64,000 nucleotides of DNA from Sphingobium boeckii (GTDB lineage: Bacteria; Pseudomonadota; Alphaproteobacteria; Sphingomonadales; Sphingomonadaceae): the NCBI RefSeq assembly GCF_014199215.1, contig NZ_JACIJC010000003.1:496001-560000 (forward strand), given 5' to 3'. Made by a program: the position numbers and the translations under genes. The notes beneath the pieces were generated by a model. The model was not told the DNA's origin, did not search any database, and was given only the letters and a program-made list of their open reading frames with translations. Position 1 is the first letter of the stretch. Every line of letters begins with the position of its first letter. Of this stretch, positions 48,022 to 56,585 are shown in pieces.

Positions 48022-49368
48022 TTACCGGCTGCCGAACTTCTTCACGGCACCCTTATGCGCGCCGACCGGCCCGCGGGGGCGGAAGGAGCGCTTGGGCTTG
48101 CCATCCGCACCACCGCCGGGAGCACCGCGTCCGCCATCCTGGCGACGCTCGCCCTGACGGGGCTGCGCATTGCGCCGCGGCGGATTTTCGCTGCGGGTGG
48201 AGGGCGCAGCCTTGGGCAGCTTCGCCGCTTCGGCCAGGAAATTCTCGGGCAGAGGAATCTGCTCCAGCTTCACGCCGGTGAGGCGTTCGATCTGGCGCAG
48301 CCAGTTCTTTTCCTCGCCATCGACATAGCTGATCGACACGCCCTCGGCACCGGCGCGCGCGGTGCGGCCAATACGGTGAACATATTGCTCGGGCACATTG
48401 GGCATTTCGAAGTTGAACACATGGCTCACGCCGGGAACGTCGATGCCGCGCGCCGCGATATCAGTGGCGACGAGATATTTGATCTCGCCCTTGCGAAATG
48501 CGCCGAGTGCCGCGGTGCGCTGCGGCTGGCTCTTGTTGCCGTGGATCGCCGCCGAGGCAATGTTGGCGGCCTGGAGATTCTTCACGACGCGGTCAGCGCC
48601 ATGCTTGGTACGCGTGAAGATCAGCGCGCGTTCGATATTGTCATTCTGCAGCGTCAAGGTGAGCAAGGCCTGCTTTTCCTTGCCATTGACCATGGTGACA
48701 TATTGACGCACGCGCTCAGCCGTCGACGACACCGGGGCGACGGAAACCTTCACGGGATCACGCAGGAAGCGATCACCCAGTTCGGAAATCGCCTTGGGCA
48801 TCGTTGCCGAGAAGAACAGGCTCTGGCGCTTGGTAGGCAGCATCTTGTCTATGCGCTTCAGCGGCACGATAAAGCCCAGATCCATCATCTGATCGGCTTC
48901 GTCGAGCACGAAGATTTCCACATCGCGCAGATGCAGCGCGCGCTGTTCGATCAGATCGAGCAGGCGCCCGGGCGTTGCGACGAGAATATCGACGCCCGCC
49001 TTCATCCGGTTGATCTGCTTGCCGATCGGCACGCCGCCGAACACGGTTTCAACGGACAGGCGCATGAAGCGACCATATTCGCGGAACGATGCGGCGATCT
49101 GGCTGGCCAGCTCGCGGGTGGGGGACAGCACCAGCATACGGCATGAACCGAGCGGGCTGGGCTTGGGGTTCTTGTGGAAATAATCCAGCGACGGCAGCGC
49201 GAACGCGGCGGTCTTGCCCGTACCGGTCTGCGCGATGCCGCAAAGATCGCGGCCTTCCAGCAGCGGCGGGATCGATTGCACCTGAATCGGCGTGGGGTTT
49301 TCATAACCCTTGGAAGCGAGTGCCTTGATAAGGGGCTCGGCAAGGCCAAGGTCTGTAAATTTAGTCAA
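48022..49368 (-). CDS. DEAD-box RNA helicase (RhlE-like)
   Basis: 448 residues. The motifs occur in order: Q motif NPTPIQVQSIP, AQTGTGKTAAF (I), PTRELASQ (Ia), TPGRLLDL (Ib), VLDEADQM (II, DEAD), SATMP (III), ATDIAARGIDVPGV (V) and HRIGRTARAG (VI). A basic, Arg/Gly-rich tail (ending GPVGAHKGAVKKF) follows. It starts with TTG at 49368, and an in-frame TGA lies 12 bases upstream. The long upstream region suggests cold-shock style control. Confidence 0.9.
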   Translation of the reverse strand: MTKFTDLGLAEPLIKALASKGYENPTPIQVQSIPPLLEGRDLCGIAQTGTGKTAAFALPSLDYFHKNPKPSPLGSCRMLVLSPTRELASQIAASFREYGRFMRLSVETVFGGVPIGKQINRMKAGVDILVATPGRLLDLIEQRALHLRDVEIFVLDEADQMMDLGFIVPLKRIDKMLPTKRQSLFFSATMPKAISELGDRFLRDPVKVSVAPVSSTAERVRQYVTMVNGKEKQALLTLTLQNDNIERALIFTRTKHGADRVVKNLQAANIASAAIHGNKSQPQRTAALGAFRKGEIKYLVATDIAARGIDVPGVSHVFNFEMPNVPEQYVHRIGRTARAGAEGVSISYVDGEEKNWLRQIERLTGVKLEQIPLPENFLAEAAKLPKAAPSTRSENPPRRNAQPRQGERRQDGGRGAPGGGADGKPKRSFRPRGPVGAHKGAVKKFGSR

Positions 49369-49677
49369 TGTGTATACTCACAAATTTGCGAGGCGCACGC
49401 ACACGTAAACGGGAGCGCACGAACCGCGGGGGTTCAGTGACGACCCGCGTGAAAAGGGAAGCCTGGGGAAAAGCGCAACGGATATGGCCGGTCCCGGTTT
49501 AATCCGGGCGTTCACGCTGCCATTATGTCGTGGCCGGATCACCGGCCTTGTGCGCTGCAGCGGCCTATGACGCAGAAACGTGGCGAAAGCAAGGCCGGTG
49601 GTTGCGGAAACCTTTTTCTACTGGCGGGATAGAATAAGCATTTTGATATTGCGTCATCCCCCTGCAATAAAAGGCGC
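49369..49677. other. Divergent promoter region between the helicase and the amidotransferase genes
   Basis: 309 bases without a gene. It holds a 61-base hairpin with perfect 11-base arms, CACCGGCCTTG (49540-49550) and CAAGGCCGGTG (49590-49600), and an inner palindrome GGCCGG-ATCA-CCGGCC at 49532-49547. A small transcribed RNA or operator is possible; nothing more is visible. Confidence 0.5.
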
Positions 49678-50379
49678 GTGAGCAAGACAGCCCTCATCGT
49701 CCGGCATGTGCCCTATGAGGGGATCGCGGGTTTTCGTGATCCCGTCGAACAAGCGGGATATGAGATCAGCCGGATCGATGTATGCGATCCCGCCTTTTCC
49801 GATGCTGATCTGGTTTCCCCCGATCTCGTCATCCTGATGGGTGGCCCAATGGGCGTTTACGAACGCGCCAAAAATCCGTGGATCGCGCATGAGATTGAAC
49901 GACTGGCCGAAAGGCTGGAGGCGGACCGTCCCACCCTTGGCGTGTGCCTCGGCGCGCAGATGGTGGCGGCGGCTTTGGGCGCGGACGTCTATCCCGGCCC
50001 GGCCAAGGAAATCGGTTTTCACCCGATTGCATTGACGGATCATGGTGCCGGAACGCCGCTGGCGCATCTGGAGGATATGCCCGTGCTTCATTGGCATGGG
50101 GATACTTTCGATCTGCCCGCGCACACCGAATGGCTCGCGCGCTCCGCCCGATATCCGCACCAGGCCTTCCGCCGCGGATCCTCTTTGCTCGCGCTGCAAT
50201 TCCACGCCGAAATGGGGATCGATCCCCGTATCGACGCTTGGATCGAATCCTCGCACGAAAGCCTGGATGCGCTGGGCCTGTGCCCGAGAGCGCTGCGCCG
50301 CGAATATGATGAGCGCGGCCCGGCCGTGGTCAGCGCCGGGCAAGCGATGATCGGCGCGTGGCTTGAAGGATTGCATTAG
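49678..50379 (+). CDS. Class I glutamine amidotransferase-like protein
   Basis: 233 residues with a GTG start. The nucleophile elbow GVCLGAQM gives Cys90, and LQFHAEM gives His176 and Glu178, so the triad is complete. It has no fused synthetase domain; such stand-alone proteins often hydrolyse gamma-glutamyl compounds or GMP synthase-type glutamine. Substrate unknown. Confidence 0.85.
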   Translation: MSKTALIVRHVPYEGIAGFRDPVEQAGYEISRIDVCDPAFSDADLVSPDLVILMGGPMGVYERAKNPWIAHEIERLAERLEADRPTLGVCLGAQMVAAALGADVYPGPAKEIGFHPIALTDHGAGTPLAHLEDMPVLHWHGDTFDLPAHTEWLARSARYPHQAFRRGSSLLALQFHAEMGIDPRIDAWIESSHESLDALGLCPRALRREYDERGPAVVSAGQAMIGAWLEGLH

Positions 50380-50464
50380 CTATTTTTGCTCTTCCCGATC
50401 GCTGGTTTATGCGCTGTTAGGATATCCGTCCTAATCCTGTTCAGCCCCCCGGAGAGCCTACGCT

Positions 50465-50920
50465 TTGCAGCCCATCGAACCTTTGGAACTCAATCATAGC
50501 TGGCCGCTCCTTCTCGCTGCCGATCAGCGCTTCGATCTCGGCTGCCTCTATGATGGCGATCCTTCGGGGCATGACATCGATGAACCGACGCTCGCCGCGC
50601 GCGGTATCGGCCTATGGGAATGCGACCTGAGCAATAATGCGCTCACATGGTCGGCCGAAGTGTATGACGTGTTCGGATTGCCGCGCGGCGCGGCGATATC
50701 CCGCGCGGAAACGGTGGCCTTATATCTGGAGCATTCGCGCGCCGCGATGGAGCGGCTGCGCGCCTATGCGATCAAGCACCGGCGCGGCTTCACGCTGGAC
50801 GTGAACATTCGTCCGCCTGCAGGACAGCGCCGATGGGTGCGCCTCATGGCAGCACCGATCTTTGATGGCGGCCGCGTCGTGCGTCTGCGCGGACTGAAGC
50901 GGGTGATCAGCGACATCTGA
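50465..50920 (+). CDS. Stand-alone PAS-domain protein
   Basis: 151 residues with a TTG start at 50465 and GGAGAG 8 bases upstream. RGIGLWECDLSNNALTWSAEVYDVFGLPRG and GQRRWVRLMAAPIFDGGRVVRLRGLKRVIS form one PAS_3-type fold. No kinase, cyclase or other output domain is present, so it is a sensor or adaptor of unknown ligand. No ATG is available close by. Confidence 0.75.
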   Translation: MQPIEPLELNHSWPLLLAADQRFDLGCLYDGDPSGHDIDEPTLAARGIGLWECDLSNNALTWSAEVYDVFGLPRGAAISRAETVALYLEHSRAAMERLRAYAIKHRRGFTLDVNIRPPAGQRRWVRLMAAPIFDGGRVVRLRGLKRVISDI

Positions 50921-50967
50921 TCGCCCGCCCCTTGCCCCCGTCGGCCCGGTCCCGCACTATGGCCGCC

Positions 50968-52275
50968 ATGAAACGCCGCATCGCACTGGCCCTGATCGCC
51001 ACCCTCGCCACCCTGCCCGCCTACGCCCAATTGTCGCCCGTCGAGCGCAGGATGACCGCGGCCGTGGATGCGCAACAGGAACCCGCCATCGCCCTGCTCG
51101 AAAAGCTGGTGAACCAGAATTCCGGATCGCTGAACGCGCCCGGCGTCGCCAAGGTCGGCGAAATGATGCGCGCCGAACTGGAGCCGCTGGGATTTGCCGT
51201 GCAATGGATCCCGATGGAGGCCGCCGAGCGCGCCGGGCATATCGTGGCCACGCACAAGGGCAATGGCCGCGGCAAGAAGATGCTGCTGATCGGGCATCTC
51301 GATACGGTGTTCGAGCCGAACTCCCCGTTTCAGACCTTCGAACGCAAGGGATCGAAGGGCGTCGGCCCCGGCGCGGGGGACGATAAGGGCGGCATGGTCG
51401 TGATGCTGATGGCGTTGAAGGCTATGAAGGCGGCGGGCACATTGAAGGATGCCGATATCGAGATCGTGCTGACCGGCGACGAGGAAGATGTGGGCGATCC
51501 CATGGCCTTGGCGCGCGCGGACCTGATCGCGGCGGGCAAGCGCGCCGATGTCGCGCTCGATTTCGAAGGGCTGTCGATCGAGGGCGGCCAGGATATGGGT
51601 TCCATCGCCCGTCGATCCAGTTCATCCTGGACGATCACCGTGAAAGCCGCGGGCGGGCATTCGAGCCGGATTTTCAGCGACGCCGCAGGCGATGGTGCCA
51701 TCTATGCACTCGCCCGGTTCGTCAGTGATTTCCGCAAGGAATTGCCTGAACCCAATCTGACCTACAATGTCGGCTTGATCACCGGCGGCGCGCGCGCCAC
51801 GCTGGACGCCAATGGGATCGAGGCGACGGCATCGGGCAAGACCAACATTATGCCGGAAATCGCGATCGCGCGGGGCGACCTGCGCACGTTGAGCGATGAG
51901 CAGACCGCGCGCGTCCGCACGAAAATGGCCGCGATCGTGGCGCGCCCCGCGCCCGGTGCCACAGCGGAGATCGCCTTTGGCCAGGATGGCTATCCCGCCA
52001 TGGCGCCAACGGATGGCAATCGCGCGCTGCTGGGCCAATTGAACCACGTCAACCGCGATCTCGGCCTGCCCGCAATGGCGGCGCTCGATCCCTTAAAGCG
52101 CGGCGCGGGCGATATCGCCTTCGTGGCCAGCGATGTGGACGGGCTGGTCGGCCTCGGGCCTTCCAGCACGGGCGATCATGCGCCGGGCGAAACTGTCGAT
52201 CTGGATAGCTTCGCCCGCCAGGCCAAGCGCGCCGCAATCCTGATGACGCGGCTGAGCCGTGAAGTGCGGAAGTAA
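50968..52275 (+). CDS. Exported M20-family peptidase (CPG2-like)
   Basis: 435 residues. A signal peptide (1-20, LPAYA-Q) directs it to the periplasm. Metal ligands are seen at LIGHLDTVF (His110, Asp112), GAGDDKGG (Asp138/139) and GDEEDVG (Glu172, Glu173), followed by DFEG and a dimerisation domain. It is like glutamate carboxypeptidase and related M20 enzymes that cleave C-terminal Glu or peptides. The ATG at 50968 is preferred to the one at 50959. Confidence 0.88.
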   Translation: MKRRIALALIATLATLPAYAQLSPVERRMTAAVDAQQEPAIALLEKLVNQNSGSLNAPGVAKVGEMMRAELEPLGFAVQWIPMEAAERAGHIVATHKGNGRGKKMLLIGHLDTVFEPNSPFQTFERKGSKGVGPGAGDDKGGMVVMLMALKAMKAAGTLKDADIEIVLTGDEEDVGDPMALARADLIAAGKRADVALDFEGLSIEGGQDMGSIARRSSSSWTITVKAAGGHSSRIFSDAAGDGAIYALARFVSDFRKELPEPNLTYNVGLITGGARATLDANGIEATASGKTNIMPEIAIARGDLRTLSDEQTARVRTKMAAIVARPAPGATAEIAFGQDGYPAMAPTDGNRALLGQLNHVNRDLGLPAMAALDPLKRGAGDIAFVASDVDGLVGLGPSSTGDHAPGETVDLDSFARQAKRAAILMTRLSREVRK

Positions 52276-52293
52276 TTCGGGAAGACGAATATC

Positions 52294-52381
52294 TGTCATT
52301 CCCGCGAACGCGGGAATCCCGCTTTTCCTTGAAGCATCCAAAAGAAGAATAAGCTCAATTCCCGCCTGCGCGGGAATGACA
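52294..52381. repeat. Palindromic repeat family B, copy 3
   Basis: TGTCATTCCCGCGAACGCGG and CCCGCCTGCGCGGGAATGAC face each other. It lies between the M20 peptidase and nfu, both plus strand, and probably marks the end of the peptidase transcript. Confidence 0.85.
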
Positions 52382-52455
52382 GTGTCATTTTTTGAAACCT
52401 TGCATTTCACAGCCCCACACTTGATCCCGCGCGGGTTTCGCCCCACATGCGTCCC

Positions 52456-53028
52456 ATGCTGATCGAAACCGAAACCACGCCCAATCCGGCGACGCTCAAG
52501 TTCATACCCGGCCGCAAGGTGATGGACAGCGGCACGCGCGATTTCGCCACGCCCGAGGACGCCGAAATCTCTCCCCTGGCCGAAGCCCTTTTTACGCTGG
52601 GCGATGTTGAAGGCGTGTTCTTCGGCAGCGATTTCGTGTCGGTTACCGCAGGGCCGGGCACGAACTGGTTCGATCTGAAACCCGATGTGCTGTCCATCCT
52701 GCTCGATCATTTTTCAGCCGATATGCCGCTGTTCCGCGCCGGCAGTGCCGCTGGCATCAGCGTTGCCGCCGAAAGTGATTTTCAGGACGATCCCGAAGAT
52801 GAGGACGTCATCGTCCAGATCAAGGAATTGATCGAAACCCGCGTGCGCCCCGCCGTGGCCAATGATGGCGGCGACATCATCTATCGCGGGTTCGACAAGG
52901 GCACGGTCTATCTGAAGATGCAGGGTGCCTGCGCAGGGTGCCCGTCATCAACGGCCACATTGAAACACGGCATCGAATCGCTGCTGAAACATTATGTGCC
53001 CGAAGTGACCGCCGTTCAGGCCGTCTGA
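52456..53028 (+). CDS. NifU-family iron-sulfur scaffold or carrier (Nfu)
   Basis: 190 residues. The N-terminal Nfu domain (TETTPNPATLKFIPGR) is followed by the NifU C-terminal domain with the cluster motif ACAGCPSS (Cys159, Cys162). Nfu carries Fe-S clusters to apoproteins. The ATG at 52456 (MLIETE) is the family start; an in-frame ATG 9 bases upstream is possible. It leads the long plus-strand run up to corC. Confidence 0.9.
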   Translation: MLIETETTPNPATLKFIPGRKVMDSGTRDFATPEDAEISPLAEALFTLGDVEGVFFGSDFVSVTAGPGTNWFDLKPDVLSILLDHFSADMPLFRAGSAAGISVAAESDFQDDPEDEDVIVQIKELIETRVRPAVANDGGDIIYRGFDKGTVYLKMQGACAGCPSSTATLKHGIESLLKHYVPEVTAVQAV

Positions 53029-53060
53029 TCCGTCACGCCTCAAAACAGGAACAATCGACC

Positions 53061-53651
53061 ATGGGACAGCCGCTTTCGACTGAAGCGCTTGATACGATCT
53101 TCAACAGCGCCCGCACGTATAACGGCTATCTCGACAAACCGGTTTCCGAAGACCAGCTTCACCAGATCTGGGAACTGACCAAGATGGGGCCGACATCGGC
53201 CAACATGCTTCCGGCCCGGTTTGTGTGGTGCGTCAGCCAGGAGTCCAAGGACAAGCTCGCGGCGCTCTCCAGCGGTGCCAACGGCCCCAAGATCCAGGCA
53301 GCGCCGGTCACGGTCATCATCGGATCGGATATCAATTTCAACGATCATATCCCCGATCTTTTCCCCCATGCCCCCGAAGCCAAGGATTGGTTCGGCGATG
53401 CCGCCGCGCGCGAACTTCCGGCTCTTCGCAACAGTTCGCTTCAAGGCGGCTATTTCATCATCGCGGCGCGCGCACTCGGCCTCGATACCGGACCGATGTC
53501 GGGTTTCGACAATGCAGCGGTTGATGAAGCGTTCTTTGCTGGCACCGCGATAAAATCCAATTTCATCTGCACGCTCGGCTATGGGGATCCGTCCACGATC
53601 TTCGGCCGCCTGCCCCGCCCGGGCTTCGATCGCTTCAACAGCGTGGTTTGA
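53061..53651 (+). CDS. Nitroreductase-family malonic semialdehyde reductase-like protein
   Basis: 196 residues, FMN-binding nitroreductase fold of the RutE/HadB type: RTYNGYLDKPVSEDQL, KMGPTSANMLPARF, NSSLQGGYFIIAARALGLDTGPMSGFD and FICTLGYGDPS. In the Rut pathway it reduces malonic semialdehyde, but no other rut genes are nearby, so it may have a general reductase role. It lies 32 bases after nfu. Confidence 0.85.
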   Translation: MGQPLSTEALDTIFNSARTYNGYLDKPVSEDQLHQIWELTKMGPTSANMLPARFVWCVSQESKDKLAALSSGANGPKIQAAPVTVIIGSDINFNDHIPDLFPHAPEAKDWFGDAAARELPALRNSSLQGGYFIIAARALGLDTGPMSGFDNAAVDEAFFAGTAIKSNFICTLGYGDPSTIFGRLPRPGFDRFNSVV

Positions 53652-53654
53652 TCA

Positions 53655-54281
53655 TTGCGGATTCTGGTCATCGAAACGGCCACGGCGGCCTGCTCGGTGG
53701 CGCTGTTTCAAAATGGCACATTGCTGGCGCATAACCATGATGTGGTGGGCCGTGGCCATGCCGAGCATTTGATTCCGATGATCGGTGCGCTGCCGGATCA
53801 GGGCCGCGCCGATCTGATCCTGGTCGATTGCGGGCCGGGCAGCTTCACCGGCGTGCGCGTCGGGGTGGCAGCGGCGCGCGGGCTGGGCCTGGGATGGAAA
53901 GCGCCGGTGCAGGGATTTTCATCATTGGCGTTGATCGCCGCGGGCGATTGGCCGGATGGCGCGCCCGCGCTTGCCGTGGCGATCAACGGGGGGCATGGTC
54001 AGATCTTCGTTCAATCCTTTGCGGCTGGCCCGATGCGCCCCTTGTCAGATCTCAAGTCTCTCACGCCCGAAGCGGCAGGTGATTCGGTGGCCGAGCACAT
54101 TATATTGGGGTCCGGTGCGGAAGCCCTGGTGGCCGCGCGGGGGCATGGTGAGGTCATCGCTTCCGATCCGGACGCAAAAAATGCAATGAAGATTCCTGAA
54201 AATATGCGCTCTGAACGCGCAACACCGCTTTATGGCCGCGCGCCCGATGCGAAGCCACCCAGCATCAGGATCGCGCCGTGA
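53655..54281 (+). CDS. tsaB: tRNA threonylcarbamoyladenosine modification protein TsaB
   Basis: 208 residues with a TTG start 3 bases after the preceding stop. ILVIETATAACSVALFQNG and CGPGSFTGVRVGVAAARGLGLG are TsaB hallmarks; it partners TsaD in making t6A on ANN-decoding tRNAs. The end overlaps rimI (GTGA), so these are coupled. Confidence 0.92.
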   Translation: MRILVIETATAACSVALFQNGTLLAHNHDVVGRGHAEHLIPMIGALPDQGRADLILVDCGPGSFTGVRVGVAAARGLGLGWKAPVQGFSSLALIAAGDWPDGAPALAVAINGGHGQIFVQSFAAGPMRPLSDLKSLTPEAAGDSVAEHIILGSGAEALVAARGHGEVIASDPDAKNAMKIPENMRSERATPLYGRAPDAKPPSIRIAP

Positions 54282-54754
54282 CCATCGACACCGAAGACCA
54301 GATCGAGATCGTGAAGGGCGATGTCGTATTTCTGGGCGCGGTCGGCGAAATCATGCAATCCGCCTTCGATCCCGCTTATGGCGAAGCGTGGACGATCAGC
54401 CAGTGCAACGCGATCATGGGTATGCCCGGCACATGGCTCTTCCTGGCCGAAGAACGCGGGAATCCCTTAGGTTTCGCACTAACTCGGTCGGGCGGCGGCG
54501 ATGCCGAATTGCTGCTGATCGGGGTACACAAGTCGCATCAGAGTCGCGGGATCGGCAACAAGTTATTGCGAGCCGTTATCGAAGAAGCCCGTCGCAGAAA
54601 TATTGACAGAATGTTTCTGGAAGTCCGTTCGTGCAACCCGGCGATCACAGTTTACAGAAAAACAGGATTTATCAAGATCGGTGAACGGCGCGATTATTAT
54701 CGGGGCAAGAATGGACTCGTTTACGATGCCCATAGCTATAGTTTGATTCTGTGA
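54278..54754 (+). CDS. rimI: RimI-like ribosomal protein N-acetyltransferase
   Basis: 158-residue GNAT protein with a GTG start overlapping the tsaB stop. The acetyl-CoA motif is HQSRGIGNKLL (Q-x-x-G-x-G), with EVRSCNPAITVYRKTGF and the YYRGKNG-x-YDA region near the end. RimI acetylates the N-terminus of ribosomal protein S18 in E. coli. The tsaB-rimI pairing is common. Confidence 0.88.
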   Translation: MTIDTEDQIEIVKGDVVFLGAVGEIMQSAFDPAYGEAWTISQCNAIMGMPGTWLFLAEERGNPLGFALTRSGGGDAELLLIGVHKSHQSRGIGNKLLRAVIEEARRRNIDRMFLEVRSCNPAITVYRKTGFIKIGERRDYYRGKNGLVYDAHSYSLIL

Positions 54755-54828
54755 AACATCCTCTTTTGACAGTCCGATTGATTGCGGTTACCGGCAATTA
54801 GCTCCATAAGGAGTTGCTTCCGCAAATA

Positions 54829-54847
54829 AGCGGGGTTCCTCCCCGCT
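54829..54847 (+). promoter_or_regulatory. Leader hairpin upstream of mucR
   Basis: AGCGGGG and CCCCGCT pair with a 5-base loop 31 bases before the mucR ATG. A TTGACA sequence lies at 54767-54772, a plausible -35 box, but the -10 element is unclear. The structure may relate to autoregulation, which is known for MucR proteins. Confidence 0.4.
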
Positions 54848-54877
54848 CCCCCACCCCCTTGGGTTAGAGGACTTAAG

Positions 54878-55291
54878 ATGGACGACCAGAATGAATTGTC
54901 AGAAACACTGATCACGCTCACGGCCGATATCGTCGCTGCGCACGTCAGCAACAACAGCGTGGCAGTCTCCGACCTGCCAGTGCTGATCCAGAACGTGCAT
55001 GGCGCGCTTGCTGGTCTTGGCGGCACGCCGCCTGTGGTCGAAGTGAAGCAGGAACCAGCGGTCTCCGTCCGCTCTTCCGTGAAGCCCGATTATGTGGTCT
55101 GTCTTGAAGACGGCAAAAAGCTGAAGATGCTCAAGCGGCATCTGATGACGCATTATCAGATGACCCCCGAACAGTATCGCGCGAAGTGGAACCTTCCCGC
55201 AGACTATCCGATGGTCGCGCCGAACTATGCCGAGCAGCGCCGCACGCTCGCCAAGAAGATCGGTCTTGGCACCAAGCGTCGCAAGCGCTGA
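54878..55291 (+). CDS. MucR/Ros-family transcriptional regulator
   Basis: 137 residues. The Ros-type zinc finger is seen as Cys75, Asp78, His88 and His92 in [21 protein letters not shown], followed by a basic tail TKRRKR. MucR proteins bind AT-rich promoters and control exopolysaccharide, motility and cell-cycle genes in alphaproteobacteria. AGAGGA precedes the ATG. Its position next to fur fits a regulatory pair. Confidence 0.9.
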   Translation: MDDQNELSETLITLTADIVAAHVSNNSVAVSDLPVLIQNVHGALAGLGGTPPVVEVKQEPAVSVRSSVKPDYVVCLEDGKKLKMLKRHLMTHYQMTPEQYRAKWNLPADYPMVAPNYAEQRRTLAKKIGLGTKRRKR

Positions 55292-55402
55292 GCTAAAATC
55301 TGGCGGCAGGCCCCTCGCCTGCCGCCATGGCTTTCGCTGGTCTCGAAATAGAGTTAGGCTCTCCCCATATGCCTGGGACCAATCGCTGAAAGCACCAGAA
55401 TC

Positions 55403-55825
55403 ATGAGCCGCAAGATAGACGTCGAAGCCCTTTGCCATGAAAATGGCCTGCGGATTACGGATCAGCGCCGTGTGATTGCGCGCGTTCTTTCCGAGGCCGA
55501 AGACCATCCCGATGTCGAAAAACTGCACGAGCGCGCCGCCGCGATCGATCCGGGCATTTCGATCGCCACCGTTTACCGCACCGTGCGCCTTTTCGAAGAG
55601 GCCGGCATCCTGGAACGCCATGATTTCGGCGATGGCCGTGCGCGTTATGAAGCCGCGCCCGAAGCGCATCACGATCATCTGATCGATGTGGAAACGGGCA
55701 ATGTGATCGAATTCGTCGATCCCGAACTCGAAGCGCTGCAGAAGCAGATCGCCGAGAAACTGGGCTTCCGCCTGGTCGATCATCGCATGGAGCTTTATGG
55801 CGTCGCGCTCGATCGCAAGAGCTGA
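55403..55825 (+). CDS. Fur-family metal-responsive regulator
   Basis: 140 residues. A winged-helix DNA-binding half (ITDQRRVIARVLSEAEDHPDVEKL, IATVYRTVRLFEEAGIL) and a dimerisation half with metal ligands in HHDHLID (His89, His90, His92) and the C-terminal Glu/His. The CxxC structural zinc pair of E. coli Fur is absent, as in many alphaproteobacterial Fur/Mur proteins, so it may sense iron or manganese. It overlaps plsC by 29 bases. Confidence 0.9.
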   Translation: MSRKIDVEALCHENGLRITDQRRVIARVLSEAEDHPDVEKLHERAAAIDPGISIATVYRTVRLFEEAGILERHDFGDGRARYEAAPEAHHDHLIDVETGNVIEFVDPELEALQKQIAEKLGFRLVDHRMELYGVALDRKS

Positions 55826-56576
55826 TCCGCTCGGATCGCTGCTGCTGATCGGCCGGCTGGCGGCGCTGATCGCGCTTCTGCTCTTCTGCCTGCCGCCGCA
55901 TTTCATCTGGAAAGTCTTTCGCCGGCATTCGCCCTGGCCGCGCCTTTTTCTGGGCACGGTTGCCAGTATTTGCGGTGCGCGGGTGACGCACGTCGGCAAC
56001 CCGATCATGCATGACGTGTTCTTCGTTGCCAATCATCTGAGCTGGCTGGATATCTTGGTGATGGCCGGCGCCACCGGCACGGCGTTCGTCTCCAAGGACA
56101 GTCTGGCGAATGCGCCGCTGGTGGGGTGGCTGGCCAAGCTCAACAATACCGTGTTCATCGCCCGCGCGGACCGGCTGGCTGTCGGCGCGCAGATCGATTC
56201 GGTGCGCGCCGCGGTGGAGGAGCATCAGCCGATCACCGTGTTTCCCGAAGGCACCACGAGCAATGGCCAGGGGCTGTTGCCCTTCAAGGCGTCGCTCTTC
56301 GCCGTCATGTGTCCCCCGCCGCGCCCGATGATGATCCAGCCCGTGCTGCTCGATTATGGCGCGGCCGCCGAGCAGATCGCGTGGACGGGCGATGAGCCGG
56401 GCGACGCGAATGCGGTGCGTATGCTCAAACGGCGACGCAGCTTTGCGGTCAAGGTCCGCTTTCTCGAGCCGTTCGATCCCGTGCATTATCTCGATCGCAA
56501 GGCGATCGCCGCCGAAGCGCGAAAAAGAGTTGCCGCCGCGCTCTCCGCTTCCTTGGGGGGCCGGGCCATTGTATAG
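55797..56576 (+). CDS. plsC: 1-acyl-sn-glycerol-3-phosphate acyltransferase-type enzyme
   Basis: 259 residues. One membrane helix near the N-terminus, the HX4D catalytic motif NHLSWLD (His80, Asp85), and FPEGTTSNG (about 147-155). It acylates lysophosphatidate or a related acceptor in phospholipid synthesis. The start overlaps fur by 29 bases. Family resemblance is clear, acceptor specificity is not. Confidence 0.87.
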   Translation: MASRSIARADPLGSLLLIGRLAALIALLLFCLPPHFIWKVFRRHSPWPRLFLGTVASICGARVTHVGNPIMHDVFFVANHLSWLDILVMAGATGTAFVSKDSLANAPLVGWLAKLNNTVFIARADRLAVGAQIDSVRAAVEEHQPITVFPEGTTSNGQGLLPFKASLFAVMCPPPRPMMIQPVLLDYGAAAEQIAWTGDEPGDANAVRMLKRRRSFAVKVRFLEPFDPVHYLDRKAIAAEARKRVAAALSASLGGRAIV

Positions 56577-56585
56577 CGAGCCTGC

